Origin: Streptomyces chilikensis
GTDB lineage: Bacteria > Actinomycetota > Actinomycetes > Streptomycetales > Streptomycetaceae
NCBI RefSeq assembly: GCF_001642695.1
Contig: NZ_LWCC02000005.1
Coordinates: forward strand, 4,415,032-4,479,031
Reading direction: 5' to 3'
Length of the DNA stretch: 64,000 nt
Part shown: positions 12,186 through 20,975 of the stretch, piece by piece
How the letters are laid out: the number at the start of each line of letters is the position of its first letter
Position numbering within the stretch: the first letter of the stretch is position 1
Program-made: the position numbers and the translations under genes
The notes under the pieces: model-generated
Database searches by the model: none
The model's input: the letters and a program-made list of their open reading frames with translations, nothing else
What the model was told of the DNA's origin: nothing

Positions 12186-12199
12186 ACCGTCCGGTCGGT
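12186..12199. promoter_or_regulatory. TetR-like dyad upstream of the PucR-type gene
   Basis: ACCGTCCGGTCGGT is a 14-bp palindrome with one mismatched pair, like many TetR-family operators (ACCGACCGGTCGGT). It lies about 125 bp upstream of the regulator start. No tetR gene is adjacent. Confidence 0.3.
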
Positions 12200-12281
12200 C
12201 CCTAGGGGTGTGCGGCTAGTTGCTCATTTGTTACCGACGGGTCTCCGGGGTGGTGCGGGCGGTACGGCCGTCCTCGCCGCG

Positions 12282-15041
12282 CTACTGTTCCCGGCCGACC
12301 AGACGGGCGAGTTCGACCCGGGAGCGGACGCCGAGGGCCGCGAAGATGTTGCGCAGGTGGTGGTCGACGGTGCGGGTGCTGACGGACAGGCGCTGGGCGA
12401 CCTCCCGGTTGGTGTCGCCGGACGCCACGCAGCGGGCGATCCGCTGCTGCTGGGGCGTCAGCCGGGCCAGCGCGCCGTCCTGCGGGGCGGCCGGGGCCTC
12501 GCCGTTGGCCCGCAGCTCGGCACGGGCCTGGTCGGCCCAGGCGCCGGCGCCGCAGCGCTCGAAGACGTGCAGGGCCTCGCGGAGCCGCCCGCGGGCCTCC
12601 CGGGGGCGGCGGCGACGGCGCAGCCACTTTCCGTAGAGCAGCTGGGTGCGGGCCTGCTCGAAGTCGCCGTCGGCCTGTTCGTGCAGCTCGAGGGCCTGCC
12701 GGTAGAGGGTGTCCGTGCCGTCGGGGTCGTCCGGCGCCGCCAGCAGGGCGCGGCAGCGGGCGAGCTGGGCGGGGGCCTGCCGGTCGGCCCCGAAGTCGGC
12801 CCAGAGTTCGAACTCGTCGGCCACGAGGCGGGCCTCGTCGACGCGGCCGGCGAGGACCGCCGCCTCGACGAAGCAGGGCATCACCAGCGCCCGTACGGCG
12901 AAGTGGCCTCCGGTGCGTCCGGGCCTGACCAGCGGGCCGAGCCGGGCGGCGGCCTCGGAGGGGCGGCCGCGGCCCAGCTCGGCGCGTCCGGCGGCCCACT
13001 CGGCGAGGGTGGCGGTCTGGGCGAGGCCGTGGCTTCGCGCGGTGGCGAGGGCGGCGGACGCCTGCGCGGTCACCTCGTCGACGTCTCCCTCGATGGAGGC
13101 GGCGAGGGCGAGGATCGCCCGGTGGTGGGCCGCCGTGTTGCGCCGCCGGGAGTGGAGGGCGCTGCGCAGGCCCTCCTCGGCGTGGGCCCGGGCCCGGGCG
13201 TGGCGGCCGGCCCGCAGTTCGGCGTAGGCGAGGTATTCCAGGGTCTGCGGCACGAAGGCCTCGTGGCCCCGGGCACGGGCCGCGGCCAGGGCGCGGGCGC
13301 CGGCGCGGCAGGCGGTCTCCACCTCGCCGAGGAGCAGCGCGGCGGTCGCGGCGCGCCGCAGCGCCTCGGGTTCCTCCTGGGTCCAGCCGTGGTCGAGCAC
13401 CCGGCGCAGCGGCCGGGCGGCGTCGGCGAGGCGGGCCTCGAGGATGGCGCGCATGCCGGTGAGGTAGTCGCGCACCGGGTCGGGCCGGCCGGGGCCGGGC
13501 GTGGGCGCGGTGGCCGAGGCGGTGGCGACCGCGGACAGGCAGCCCGTCAGGTCTCCGGCGGCCCAGGCGGCGTCGGCGGCGGCGACGGTGGCGGCGAGTG
13601 CCAGGGCGGGCGCCTCGCCGGCCAGCAGGGAGCGGGCGAACAGCAGCGAGGCGTGGGCGTCGGCGACGGGGCCGTCCCCCAGCGTCATGACGCCGCGCAG
13701 GAGTTCGGCGCGGCCGCGGACGGTGGCGCGGGCGTCGGGACCGCCGGCGTCGGCGAGCAGGCCGCGGGCCTGTGCGGGACGTCCCGCGATGAGGGCCTGT
13801 TCGGCGGCGGCGGTACGGCGTTCGGCCCGCAGGGTGGGGCCGGGGGTGAGGTCGGCGGCGCGGGCGAGGGCGGCGGCGCGCTGGAGGTGGGAGGCGTCGG
13901 TGGCCGGGTCGAGCGCGGCACGGGCCAGGTCCTCGGCGAGGACGGGATCGGGGGCGGTGACGGAGTGGGCGAGGTGGAGCAGGGCGGGCAGACGGTGGCC
14001 GTCGGCGGTCAGGACGGCGGCGAGCGCCCGGTGCGCGGCGCGGCGGCGGTCGGGGCGGGCGGTGGTGTGGACGGCGCGGCGGACGAGGGTGCCGGTGAAA
14101 CGCAGCCTGCCGTCGGCGAGCACGATCAGGTCGGCGGCCTGCCGGTCGCAGGCCGGCGGCGCGGCGGCTTCGCCGAGTCGGGCCGCGGCGCGGAGCACCA
14201 GGTCCGCGTCGACCCCGGTGCGTCCGTCGGGCGGGGCGGTCTCGTGCGCCACCGCGGCGGTGAGCAGGAGGTCGTCGAGGCCGGCGGGCAGTCCGGTGAG
14301 GCTCTCCCCCACCACCGAGGCCAGCACGCCCGCGTCGGCGAGGGGGCGGGGCAGCGGAGCGGCGCCGGTCAGTTCCTCGGAGGTCAGGCGCCGGACCAGG
14401 GCGTGCAGCAGGGCGGGGTTGCCGTCCGCCTCGGTGAGGAGTTCCTCGCGGACGCCGGGGTCGACGCCGTCGGGGAGGAGGTCGGCCAGCAGGGCCTGGG
14501 CGGCGGGCCGGGGCAGGGGGCCGAGGCGCAGGACGGGCAGCCCCGCGAAGTCGGGGTCGGCGGCGCGGTGTCCGGCGACGGAGATCAGCAGGCCGACCCG
14601 GCCGGCGGCGTGCAGGCGGCGGGCGGCGAAGCCGAGGGCGGCGCGGGAGGGGGCGTCCCAGAGGTGGGCGTCGTCCACGCAGAGCAGGAGGGGACCGCCC
14701 GCGGCGGCGGCTCTCAGCAGGTCGAGGAGCCCTTCGGGGGTTCTGGGGGTGCGGCGCAGGCCGGCTCCGGTGCGGGCGGCGGCGCAACACACGGCGTGCA
14801 CCCCGCCGTAGGGGAGGCGGGACTCGGCGGCGGCGGCGCCGACCCGCAGGACGGGGCCGGCGTCGAAGGAACGGGCGACGTCCTCGAGGAGGGTGGTGCG
14901 CCCGAGTCCCGGTTCGCCGGCCAGGAGGAGGACGGCGCTGTCGTCCTCCAGACGGTTCGTCAAGGTGGCGGCGGCCGCTCGCAGTTCCTCGCCACGGCCG
15001 TGCGTTCGCGGGGGGTTGATGACGGTCGTCTGTCCGGTCAT
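12282..15041 (-). CDS. LAL-type (large ATP-binding LuxR) transcriptional regulator
   Basis: 919-aa LAL-family regulator: N-terminal STAND-type NTPase, long helical TPR-like middle, C-terminal LuxR HTH (LTPQQQRIARCVASGDTNREVAQRLSVSTRTVDHHLRNIFAALGV). Walker B is LLLCVDDAHLW. The Walker A is unusual: GEPGLGRTTLL has Arg where the catalytic Lys normally sits (GxxGxGK-T/S); the codon is clearly CGC on the coding strand. The family often controls secondary metabolism or sugar use. The start at 15041 has only a weak ribosome-binding site, so the N-terminus is uncertain. The target is unknown; the cutinase gene lies just upstream in the same orientation. Confidence 0.88.
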   Translation of the reverse strand: MTGQTTVINPPRTHGRGEELRAAAATLTNRLEDDSAVLLLAGEPGLGRTTLLEDVARSFDAGPVLRVGAAAAESRLPYGGVHAVCCAAARTGAGLRRTPRTPEGLLDLLRAAAAGGPLLLCVDDAHLWDAPSRAALGFAARRLHAAGRVGLLISVAGHRAADPDFAGLPVLRLGPLPRPAAQALLADLLPDGVDPGVREELLTEADGNPALLHALVRRLTSEELTGAAPLPRPLADAGVLASVVGESLTGLPAGLDDLLLTAAVAHETAPPDGRTGVDADLVLRAAARLGEAAAPPACDRQAADLIVLADGRLRFTGTLVRRAVHTTARPDRRRAAHRALAAVLTADGHRLPALLHLAHSVTAPDPVLAEDLARAALDPATDASHLQRAAALARAADLTPGPTLRAERRTAAAEQALIAGRPAQARGLLADAGGPDARATVRGRAELLRGVMTLGDGPVADAHASLLFARSLLAGEAPALALAATVAAADAAWAAGDLTGCLSAVATASATAPTPGPGRPDPVRDYLTGMRAILEARLADAARPLRRVLDHGWTQEEPEALRRAATAALLLGEVETACRAGARALAAARARGHEAFVPQTLEYLAYAELRAGRHARARAHAEEGLRSALHSRRRNTAAHHRAILALAASIEGDVDEVTAQASAALATARSHGLAQTATLAEWAAGRAELGRGRPSEAAARLGPLVRPGRTGGHFAVRALVMPCFVEAAVLAGRVDEARLVADEFELWADFGADRQAPAQLARCRALLAAPDDPDGTDTLYRQALELHEQADGDFEQARTQLLYGKWLRRRRRPREARGRLREALHVFERCGAGAWADQARAELRANGEAPAAPQDGALARLTPQQQRIARCVASGDTNREVAQRLSVSTRTVDHHLRNIFAALGVRSRVELARLVGREQ

Positions 15042-15258
15042 TCCCGCGATGTTACGGAGGAGTAAAGCCCGCCGGAAGTCCGGGGTCCGCTCCTCGCGGA
15101 GCGGGTGTGTGGTGTTCCACGGCGGGCCGCGGCGGTCTGTGCGCCGGCACACGTCCGCGTCCCCCGGGCCGCGGGGCGCCGGACGGCCCCGGGGTCTCCG
15201 GGAACGCCGGACGGCGGCCGCACGTCCCGCGCGCGGCCGCCGTCGCGGTCCCCCGGGT

Positions 15259-16194
15259 TCAGAAGGCGCAGGTGTTGCGGTACTCCTCGACGTCGCTGAA
15301 GAGTCCGGTGCTGGGGCCCGGGCAGAGGAACTGGGAGTAGCGGGTGTCGTTGTCGACCCACCGCTTCAGCCAGGAGATGCTGTACTTCGCGATCGTCGTG
15401 TTCGACGTGTTGGGCGCGAAGTGGCTGGCGCCGTTCAGCTCCAGGTACGCCTTCTCGGTGGTCGAGGGGATGCTGCTGTAGAACGGCTCCGAGTGCGAGG
15501 CGACCGGGGCGACGCTGTCGGACTCCGCGCCGAAGATCAGGGCGGGCGTCCGGATCTCGGACCAGGTCTTGTCCAGGTTCCACGGGGTCATCGGGATGAT
15601 GGCCTTGATGGACGGCCGGTCCTTGGCCGCCTCCAGGGTGCCGCCGCCGCCCATGGAGTGGCCCATCAGGGCGACCCGGGTGGCGTCGACGCGGCTGCGG
15701 GCCGTGCTGCGCTGCGTCAGGTAGTCGGCGGCCGCCAGCATCTGGTCGCCGCGGGAGGCCGGCTGGTCCATCGTGGTGTTGGTGTCGATGGTGAACACCA
15801 CGAAGCCCTGGGAGGCGAGCCGCTCGCCGAGCCACGAGATGGACGACTCGTAGGCGGTGAAGCCCGGCGTGATGACGACGGCGCCGAAGGTCCCGTCGCT
15901 GGTGGTGGTCGGGTAGTAGATGGTGCCGCCGCCGAAGCCGGTCACCGCCAGGGACGAGACGGAGGTGCTGGAGACCGAGTAGGGGCCGCGCAGGGCCTCG
16001 ATGCTCGAGTTGGTCGGGGCCGGGCCGCGCTCGTAGGGGTTGTCGGCCGCGGTGGCGCCCGGAGCGGCGAGGGTGCTGAACGCGATGGCCGCGGCCACCG
16101 AGGCGGACAGGCCGGCCACGCGGCCCAGACGCGTCCGACGGTTGACCGGCGTGGGGGGAGCGTCGTTGGACGCGCTGCTCTGCGAGTTCTGCAC
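15259..16194 (-). CDS. Secreted cutinase / polyester hydrolase (PETase-like, S. exfoliatus lipase family)
   Basis: 311-aa secreted alpha/beta-hydrolase of the actinobacterial cutinase/PET-hydrolase family. A Sec signal (hydrophobic core about residues 25-45) ends near [15 protein letters not shown], the family's mature N-terminus. The catalytic triad is visible: S180 (GHSMGGGG), D226 (ESDSVAP), H258 (GASHFAPN). The aromatic-clamp/oxyanion segment GFTAYES and the subsite Trp in TPWNLDKTW (W205) are conserved. Cys291 and Cys309 form the expected C-terminal disulfide. It should cleave cutin, aliphatic polyesters and triglycerides. The GTG at 16194 is chosen because AGAGAGGA lies about 9 nt upstream; a longer ATG form would add 35 Arg-rich residues. 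Confidence 0.93.
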   Translation of the reverse strand: MQNSQSSASNDAPPTPVNRRTRLGRVAGLSASVAAAIAFSTLAAPGATAADNPYERGPAPTNSSIEALRGPYSVSSTSVSSLAVTGFGGGTIYYPTTTSDGTFGAVVITPGFTAYESSISWLGERLASQGFVVFTIDTNTTMDQPASRGDQMLAAADYLTQRSTARSRVDATRVALMGHSMGGGGTLEAAKDRPSIKAIIPMTPWNLDKTWSEIRTPALIFGAESDSVAPVASHSEPFYSSIPSTTEKAYLELNGASHFAPNTSNTTIAKYSISWLKRWVDNDTRYSQFLCPGPSTGLFSDVEEYRNTCAF

Positions 16195-16509
16195 GACGAG
16201 TCGTCCTCTCTGACGTGGCAGACGCCTTGGCGGTCGCGGCACGCGTCGTCCTGACGTGTCCGCGCCACCGGCTGCGCTGCCGCTGACTGGCAACGCCACT
16301 GTCGGGCCGTCCGCCGGACGCGTACATCGGCAAAATCACCGGTGTCGGCGCACCGCGCCCGTCGCCGCGGTGTCCGCTCCCCCGGCGGGCGCGGCGCGCG
16401 GTCCCCTGGTTCACGGGGCCGGGACGGGGGAGGCTGTACGCGGCCGCCGCGCGCTCCGAGGGCCCGCGGCGCCGGTCCGTCCCGCCGTCGTGCCATGAGG
16501 AGTCAGACC
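16195..16509. other. Divergent promoter region, cutinase / PLP enzyme
   Basis: 315 bp between divergent genes. It must contain both promoters. I see no convincing -10/-35 pair or long dyad. Confidence 0.4.
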
Positions 16510-17868
16510 GTGCACCCTGTCGTGCCGGCGCTCGTGGAGAGCGCCCCGTTGACCGTCGCCGACGTGCTGCCCCGGGCCGTGGCGGCCGGACTGGTGGGCC
16601 CGGACCGGCCGGTGGCCGGGTTCCTGGACACCGCGGGTGTCCTGCGGGCGGTCGAGGGACTGCGCGCGGCGTTCTCCGGGGTTCCCGAGGTGCTGCACAC
16701 CTTCGCCGCCAAGGCGTGTCCGCTGGTCCCGGTGCTGCGGCTGATGGCGGCGGCCGGGATGGGGTGCGAGGTGGCGAGTCCCGGGGAGCTCCGGCTGGCG
16801 CTGGCGGCCGGCTTCCCGCCCGGACGGATCGTGCTGGACTCCCCGGTGAAGACCGAGGCGGAGCTGCGGGAGGCGCTGGAACTGGGCGTGGCGGTGAACG
16901 CGGACAACCTGGCGGAGGTGGAGCGGATCGCCCGGCTGCGCCGGCCGGACTGCTCCTCCGTCCTCGGCCTGCGGGTCAATCCTCAGGTGGGCGGGGGCGC
17001 CATCGCGGCCACCAGCACCGCCACCGAGCACTCCAAGTTCGGTGTGGCGCTGCGCGACGCCGGGGCGGCGGAGCGGGTGGCGGACGCCTTCGCCCGCCAT
17101 CCCTGGCTGACCCGGCTGCACGTCCACGTCGGTTCGCAGGGCTGCCCGCTGCCGCTGATCGCCGAGGGCGTGGCCGCCGCGCACCGGCTCGCGGCCGCGG
17201 TCGACGCCCGGGTGGGCGAGCGGCGGGTGACCGGACTGGACATCGGCGGCGGACTGCCCGTCAACTTCGCCGACGACCGGGTGACGCCGACGCACGCCGA
17301 GTACGCGGCCGCCCTCCGGGAGGCGGAGCCCGCGCTGCTGGACGGCCGTTACCGCCTGGTCACCGAGTTCGGCCGGTCGCTGCTCGCCAAGAACGGCTTC
17401 CTCGCCGCGCGGGTGGAGTACGTCAAGGACGCGGGGGGCCGGCGGGTGGCGCTCACCCACGCCGGTGCGCAGGTCGCGACGCGCACCGCGCTGCTGCCCG
17501 ACGCCTGGCCGCTGCGGGTCTCCGCCTTCGGGCCGGACGGGCGGGCGAAGACCTCGGCGGCGCTGCGGCAGGACGTCGCGGGGCCGCTCTGCTTCGCGGG
17601 GGACGTGGTGGCGCACGGCAGGGAACTCCCCGAGCTCGCCGAGGGCGACTGGGTGGTGCTGCACGACACGGGCGCCTACTGCTTCACCGCGCCGTGGAGC
17701 TACAACAGCCTGCCCCGCCCCGCGGTGCACGGGTACCGGGCCGGGGACGGCGCGGGAGTGGTCTTCGCGACGGTGCGCGAGGCACAGCCGGTGGAGGAGA
17801 TCCTGCGGGAGAACGGGCTCGACCACGCGGACGCGCTGCTGGACGGGCCCGGCGGCACGGCCGGCTGA
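16510..17868 (+). CDS. Fold-type III PLP-dependent decarboxylase homologue (LysA/ODC-like)
   Basis: 452-aa protein of the alanine-racemase-fold PLP decarboxylases (diaminopimelate, ornithine and arginine decarboxylase group). The PLP lysine lies in HTFAAKACPLVP (K68). The phosphate-binding GLDIGGGLPV and the active-site region EFGRSLLAKNG are present; the usual EPGR is here EFGR. The C-terminal DTGAYCF resembles the family Gly-Ala-Tyr motif. The substrate is unknown, and it is probably not the housekeeping lysA. I chose the GTG at 16510 because GAGGAG sits 8 nt upstream; an ATG at 16495 has no site. A GAAA-loop terminator follows. Confidence 0.82.
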   Translation: MHPVVPALVESAPLTVADVLPRAVAAGLVGPDRPVAGFLDTAGVLRAVEGLRAAFSGVPEVLHTFAAKACPLVPVLRLMAAAGMGCEVASPGELRLALAAGFPPGRIVLDSPVKTEAELREALELGVAVNADNLAEVERIARLRRPDCSSVLGLRVNPQVGGGAIAATSTATEHSKFGVALRDAGAAERVADAFARHPWLTRLHVHVGSQGCPLPLIAEGVAAAHRLAAAVDARVGERRVTGLDIGGGLPVNFADDRVTPTHAEYAAALREAEPALLDGRYRLVTEFGRSLLAKNGFLAARVEYVKDAGGRRVALTHAGAQVATRTALLPDAWPLRVSAFGPDGRAKTSAALRQDVAGPLCFAGDVVAHGRELPELAEGDWVVLHDTGAYCFTAPWSYNSLPRPAVHGYRAGDGAGVVFATVREAQPVEEILRENGLDHADALLDGPGGTAG

Positions 17869-17880
17869 TCCGCGCGCACA

Positions 17881-17918
17881 CGTCGGCGCCCGCACCGGAA
17901 ACGGTGCGGGCGCCGACG
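17881..17918 (+). terminator. Strong hairpin terminator with GAAA tetraloop
   Basis: Perfect 17-bp stem (17881-17897 with 17902-17918) closed by a GAAA loop, 12 bp after the PLP-enzyme stop. It also lies downstream of the convergent GlsB-like gene, so it could serve both. Confidence 0.8.
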
Positions 17919-17952
17919 AGGGAAAGGGTGTCGCCTGCCGGATCAGGTCGGG

Positions 17953-18231
17953 TCAGGCGTGGCGGTGCGAGCTTCGGTTGCCTGTCACGGCACGGTAGAT
18001 CAGCAGCAGGATCACCGAGCCGACGATGGCGGCGATCCACGTGGAAAGGTCGAAGAAGCCGTCGATCGAGTCGACGCCGAAGATGACCTTGCCCAGCCAG
18101 CCGCCCAGCAGACCACCGACCACACCGATCAGCATGGTGATGATGATGCCACCGGGGTCGCGCCCGGGAAGCAGCGCCTTCGCGATGGCGCCGGCGATCA
18201 GGCCGATCAGGATCCAGGCGATGATGCCCAC
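17953..18231 (-). CDS. GlsB/YeaQ/YmgE-family stress-response membrane protein
   Basis: 92-aa integral membrane protein with three hydrophobic segments and the family's glycine-rich pattern: IIAWILIGLIAGAIAKALLPGRDPGG, then MLIGVVGGLLGGWLGKVIFG. Members are small transglycosylase-associated-like proteins linked to envelope or general stress; no biochemical function is firmly known. The GTG at 18231 is chosen because GGAGG is 5 nt upstream. It is divergent from the graspetide genes. Confidence 0.85.
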   Translation of the reverse strand: MGIIAWILIGLIAGAIAKALLPGRDPGGIIITMLIGVVGGLLGGWLGKVIFGVDSIDGFFDLSTWIAAIVGSVILLLIYRAVTGNRSSHRHA

Positions 18232-18463
18232 GATTCCTCCACAGTCATCCAGGTTGTCTGTCCTTCCTTCGGATGATCCGTACACGCCACGGCAAACCAA
18301 CCAATCGCGCCACCTCCCCGGGTGATTACGGAGCGTGAGGCAACCAATCACCGGCCCGGTACGTATAAGTCCCTGGAGGCGGAGCGCCCGGCGGCCGAGT
18401 GGCGGAGCCGGGCGGGACGTGTCCGAACGGAGAAGGTGACGGACCGTCCCAGGGGAGGGACCC

Positions 18464-18661
18464 ATGCGCATGTTCGCCCTCGACTACGCCCGGCCGGCGG
18501 AGGAGTCCGAGGTCACCGCCACCCCGGCCTACAGGTACGACCCGCTCCTGCAGCTGAACGTCCTCGACGACGGACGCATAGCCGCGCGCGACCGCGCACT
18601 GCTCCGCGAACTGGGGTCGACCACCTCCACCGCCGGTTCCAAGACCCATTTCGACGACTGA
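18464..18661 (+). CDS. Graspetide (ATP-grasp RiPP) precursor peptide
   Basis: 65-aa peptide, good ribosome-binding site (AGGGGAGGGA) and ATG. It matches the putative ATP-grasp target RiPP pattern: a leader with a conserved-looking aromatic block (AYRYDPLLQLNVLDDGR, residues 22-38) and a C-terminal core GSTTSTAGSKTHFDD rich in Thr/Ser donors (T53, T54, S55, T56, S59, T61) with acidic acceptors D64-D65; K60 could give an amide. The maturase would make side-chain ester or amide macrocycles. The ATP-grasp ligase gene follows 24 bp downstream. No protease, exporter or methyltransferase gene is adjacent. The product and ring pattern are inference. Confidence 0.85.
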   Translation: MRMFALDYARPAEESEVTATPAYRYDPLLQLNVLDDGRIAARDRALLRELGSTTSTAGSKTHFDD

Positions 18662-18685
18662 CGCCGTCGGCGCGGGCGCGGAGCG

Positions 18686-19633
18686 ATGACCGTACTGGTC
18701 TTGACATGTACACACGATGTGACGGCGGATCTGGTGGTGGACCGGCTCGACGCCCGCGGCGTCCCGGTCGTCCGCCTGGATCCGGCCGATCTTCCGGGAG
18801 CCGTCGGGCTGTCCGGGGAGTACGGGCAGGGCGGGCTGCGGGGCACGCTCTCGGCGGGCGGCCGGCGGGTCGGGCTGGGCGCGCTGCGGTCGGTCTGGGT
18901 GCGCAGGCCCGGGGTGGCGGGCAGCGGCGCGCCGGAGGCTTCCGCCTGGCTCACGCAGGAGGCGTCGCAGGCGTTGTACGGGATGCTGCGGGGCAGCGCG
19001 GCGCGCTGGATGAATCCTCCGGAGGCGGCGTACCTGGCACGGCACAAGCCCTGGCAGCTGCGGCTGGCGCAGGAGTGCGGACTGCCGGTGCCCGCCACCC
19101 TCATCACCACGGTGCCGGACGCCGCACGGGACTTCGCCCGCCGGCACCGGGACCTCGTGGTGAAGCCCGTGTCGGGGTCCCACCCGCAGGACCCTCCCCT
19201 GGTGGTGCCGACCAGCAGGGTGGCCCCGGACGCCGACTTCGACGCGGTGGCGCTGGGGCCGACGCTGCTGCAGCGACGGGTCGTCAAGAGCGCGGACGTA
19301 CGGCTGACGGCGGTCGGCGACCGGCTGCTGGCCGCCCGGAAGGAGGTCTCCCCCGACGCGGCGCCGGAGGACGTGGACGTCCGCTTCGCCCCCTCCGCCC
19401 AGGCGTGGCGGGCCGTCGGCGTGCCGCGGTCCGTCGCGGCGGGCGTGCGCGGTTACCTGGACGCCGCCCGCCTCGCCTACGGCGCGTTCGACTTCGCGGA
19501 GGACGCCGAGGGCACCTGGTGGTTCCTCGAGTGCAACCAGTCCGGGCAGTTCGCCTTCGTGGAGCTCGACACGGGCCAGCCCATCACGGAGGCCGTGGCG
19601 TCCTGGCTCGCGCGGCCCGGACCGGAGCGCTGA
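18686..19633 (+). CDS. ATP-grasp ribosomal peptide maturase (graspetide synthetase)
   Basis: 315-aa ATP-grasp ligase of the kind paired with GRASP-target precursors in Streptomyces (SAV_5884-like; MvdD/PsnB superfamily). The N-terminal pre-ATP-grasp domain begins TVLVLTCTHDVTADLVVDRL. ATP-binding residues lie in DLVVKPVSGSH (about 160-170) and LQRRVVKSADVRLTAVGDRLLAARKE. The metal-binding motif is FLECNQSGQFAF near the C-terminus. It should phosphorylate core Asp side chains and join them to Thr/Ser (ester) or Lys (amide). It directly follows the precursor gene, evidently one operon, and is convergent with the Roadblock gene 4 bp away. Confidence 0.88.
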   Translation: MTVLVLTCTHDVTADLVVDRLDARGVPVVRLDPADLPGAVGLSGEYGQGGLRGTLSAGGRRVGLGALRSVWVRRPGVAGSGAPEASAWLTQEASQALYGMLRGSAARWMNPPEAAYLARHKPWQLRLAQECGLPVPATLITTVPDAARDFARRHRDLVVKPVSGSHPQDPPLVVPTSRVAPDADFDAVALGPTLLQRRVVKSADVRLTAVGDRLLAARKEVSPDAAPEDVDVRFAPSAQAWRAVGVPRSVAAGVRGYLDAARLAYGAFDFAEDAEGTWWFLECNQSGQFAFVELDTGQPITEAVASWLARPGPER

Positions 19634-19637
19634 GCGC

Positions 19638-20201
19638 TCAGGCGGTCGGCCGCGGGCCGGCGGAGCGGGGGCCGTCGCCCGGACGCCGGCCGGGGCGGGC
19701 GGATCCCGGGGAGCGGACCGGGAGGGCCGCGGGCCTCCCCGTCCCGTCGGCCGGTGCGTGGCCCGCGGACGCCGGGACGGCCCGTCCGCCGCCCGGAGGG
19801 CCCTCGGCGACGGGCGCCGTGGGCATCAGGCCGGCCAGCCGCCTGCCCGAGCGGCGTCCCTCCAGGTGGAGCCGGCCGACGTTGACCCGGTCGCCGGCGA
19901 GCAGGGTGAGCACCGCGGTCCCGCCCGCGGCGTAGGTGGCGACGTAGCCGTCGGACCCGCGGACCAGCAGTTCGCGGAAGTCACCACGCGCGGCGGCGCC
20001 GGAGAGCCGGGCGCCCACGCCCAGGGCGGCGGCGGTGAGCGCGGCGAGCCCGTCCGGCTCGGTGCCGGGTGGCGTCTCGTGGGCCAGCACCAGCCCGTCG
20101 GCACTGGCCAGCAGCGCCCCGGTCAGCTCCGGCACGCGGGAGCGCAGCCCGCGCAGCTCCTCCCTGATCTCGGCCTCGTCGATCCCTGCCGCACCGGTCA
20201 T
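19638..20201 (-). CDS. Roadblock/LC7 domain protein (CvnB-like)
   Basis: 187-aa protein. Residues about 10-115 form a Roadblock/LC7 fold (LRSRVPELTGALLASADGLVLAHETP ... LAALTAAALGVGARLSG ... ELLVRGSDGYVATYAAGGTAVLTLLA), as in the CvnB component of Streptomyces conservons, which regulates small GTPases. The C-terminal 70 residues are disordered, Pro/Arg/Gly-rich. No histidine kinase, DUF742 or GTPase gene is adjacent, so it is an orphan of that system. ATG at 20201 with GAAGGGAG upstream. Probably co-transcribed with the gene at 20333-20761. Confidence 0.8.
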   Translation of the reverse strand: MTGAAGIDEAEIREELRGLRSRVPELTGALLASADGLVLAHETPPGTEPDGLAALTAAALGVGARLSGAAARGDFRELLVRGSDGYVATYAAGGTAVLTLLAGDRVNVGRLHLEGRRSGRRLAGLMPTAPVAEGPPGGGRAVPASAGHAPADGTGRPAALPVRSPGSARPGRRPGDGPRSAGPRPTA

Positions 20202-20332
20202 CGGCCCGCTCCCTTCGCCTCGTCCGTCAACGCCTTCGTCACTTCCCGCGTCACCCCCGCCGGTGACGAGCGGGTCGCCCGTCCCCCCGGCCCCGGGCGG
20301 ACCGCCGCCCGCGCGCCGCCGTCCCGGCCGCC

Positions 20333-20761
20333 TCATCCGAGCACCAGCCGGTCCACGACCTCCGCCAGCCGGATCCGGGCCATCGCGAGGTTTCCCTCGG
20401 CCCGGTCGAGCCACAGGTGGAGGCAGACGCTGCTGTCGAACGCGGTGGGCACGAACCGCAGGACGTGGTAGGCCGAGGCGGTGGTGACGATCACGTCCTC
20501 GACCGGTGGCTCCTGGCCGGCTCCACCGGCCGCCTCCTGTCCCCCGCCGGCCCCCGGAAGGGCGTCCGCCGGGGCGAAGACACGGTGTTCGGCGCTGATC
20601 CGGGCCACCTCGGCGACCTCGGCGGCCGCGGTGTCCGGATCCTCGCCCGGGGCCTCGCCGACCGCGCCCAGGGAGAGGCCGCTGATCCAGTCGACCAGTG
20701 CGGCGCCCCGTGCGCCGGGCAGCCGGACGGCCTCCAGCAGGCTCTCGTCGATTCCGGGCAC
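20333..20761 (-). CDS. Roadblock-like small protein
   Basis: 142-aa protein of unknown function. The pattern GARGAALVDWISGLSLGAVGE ... AAAEVAEVARI ... VEDVIVTTASAYHVLRFVPTAFDSSVCLHLWLDRAEGNLAMARIRLAEVVDRL resembles a divergent Roadblock fold, with a Gly/Gln/Pro insertion near residues 68-86. The GTG at 20761 is preferred since GGGGAGGGG lies 6-8 nt upstream; an ATG at 20863 has no ribosome-binding site and adds basic low-complexity residues. It is followed by the LC7 gene in the same direction, so the two proteins may work together. Confidence 0.65.
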   Translation of the reverse strand: MPGIDESLLEAVRLPGARGAALVDWISGLSLGAVGEAPGEDPDTAAAEVAEVARISAEHRVFAPADALPGAGGGQEAAGGAGQEPPVEDVIVTTASAYHVLRFVPTAFDSSVCLHLWLDRAEGNLAMARIRLAEVVDRLVLG

Positions 20762-20975
20762 GCCGAATCCCCTCCCCCACCGATCGCGCGTCCGCGGACG
20801 CGACCAGACACTACGGAATGTGCCGCCCCCCGTTCGGGGCTTTGGCATTTTCATTTTGAACATGCACGTATTCGGATCGATTCGTTGTCATGACCGATCG
20901 CGCCCCGGGCCGGGCGTCCGGGTGGCGGCCACGGCCGGGGGGTGTCAGCCGACCCGGGCTGGATACGTGGTCCCC

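Noticed and set aside
12210-15065. A 951-codon open frame opposite the LAL regulator
   Set aside because: Gly/Val-rich mirror frame without any motif; the minus-strand protein has clear HTH and Walker motifs.
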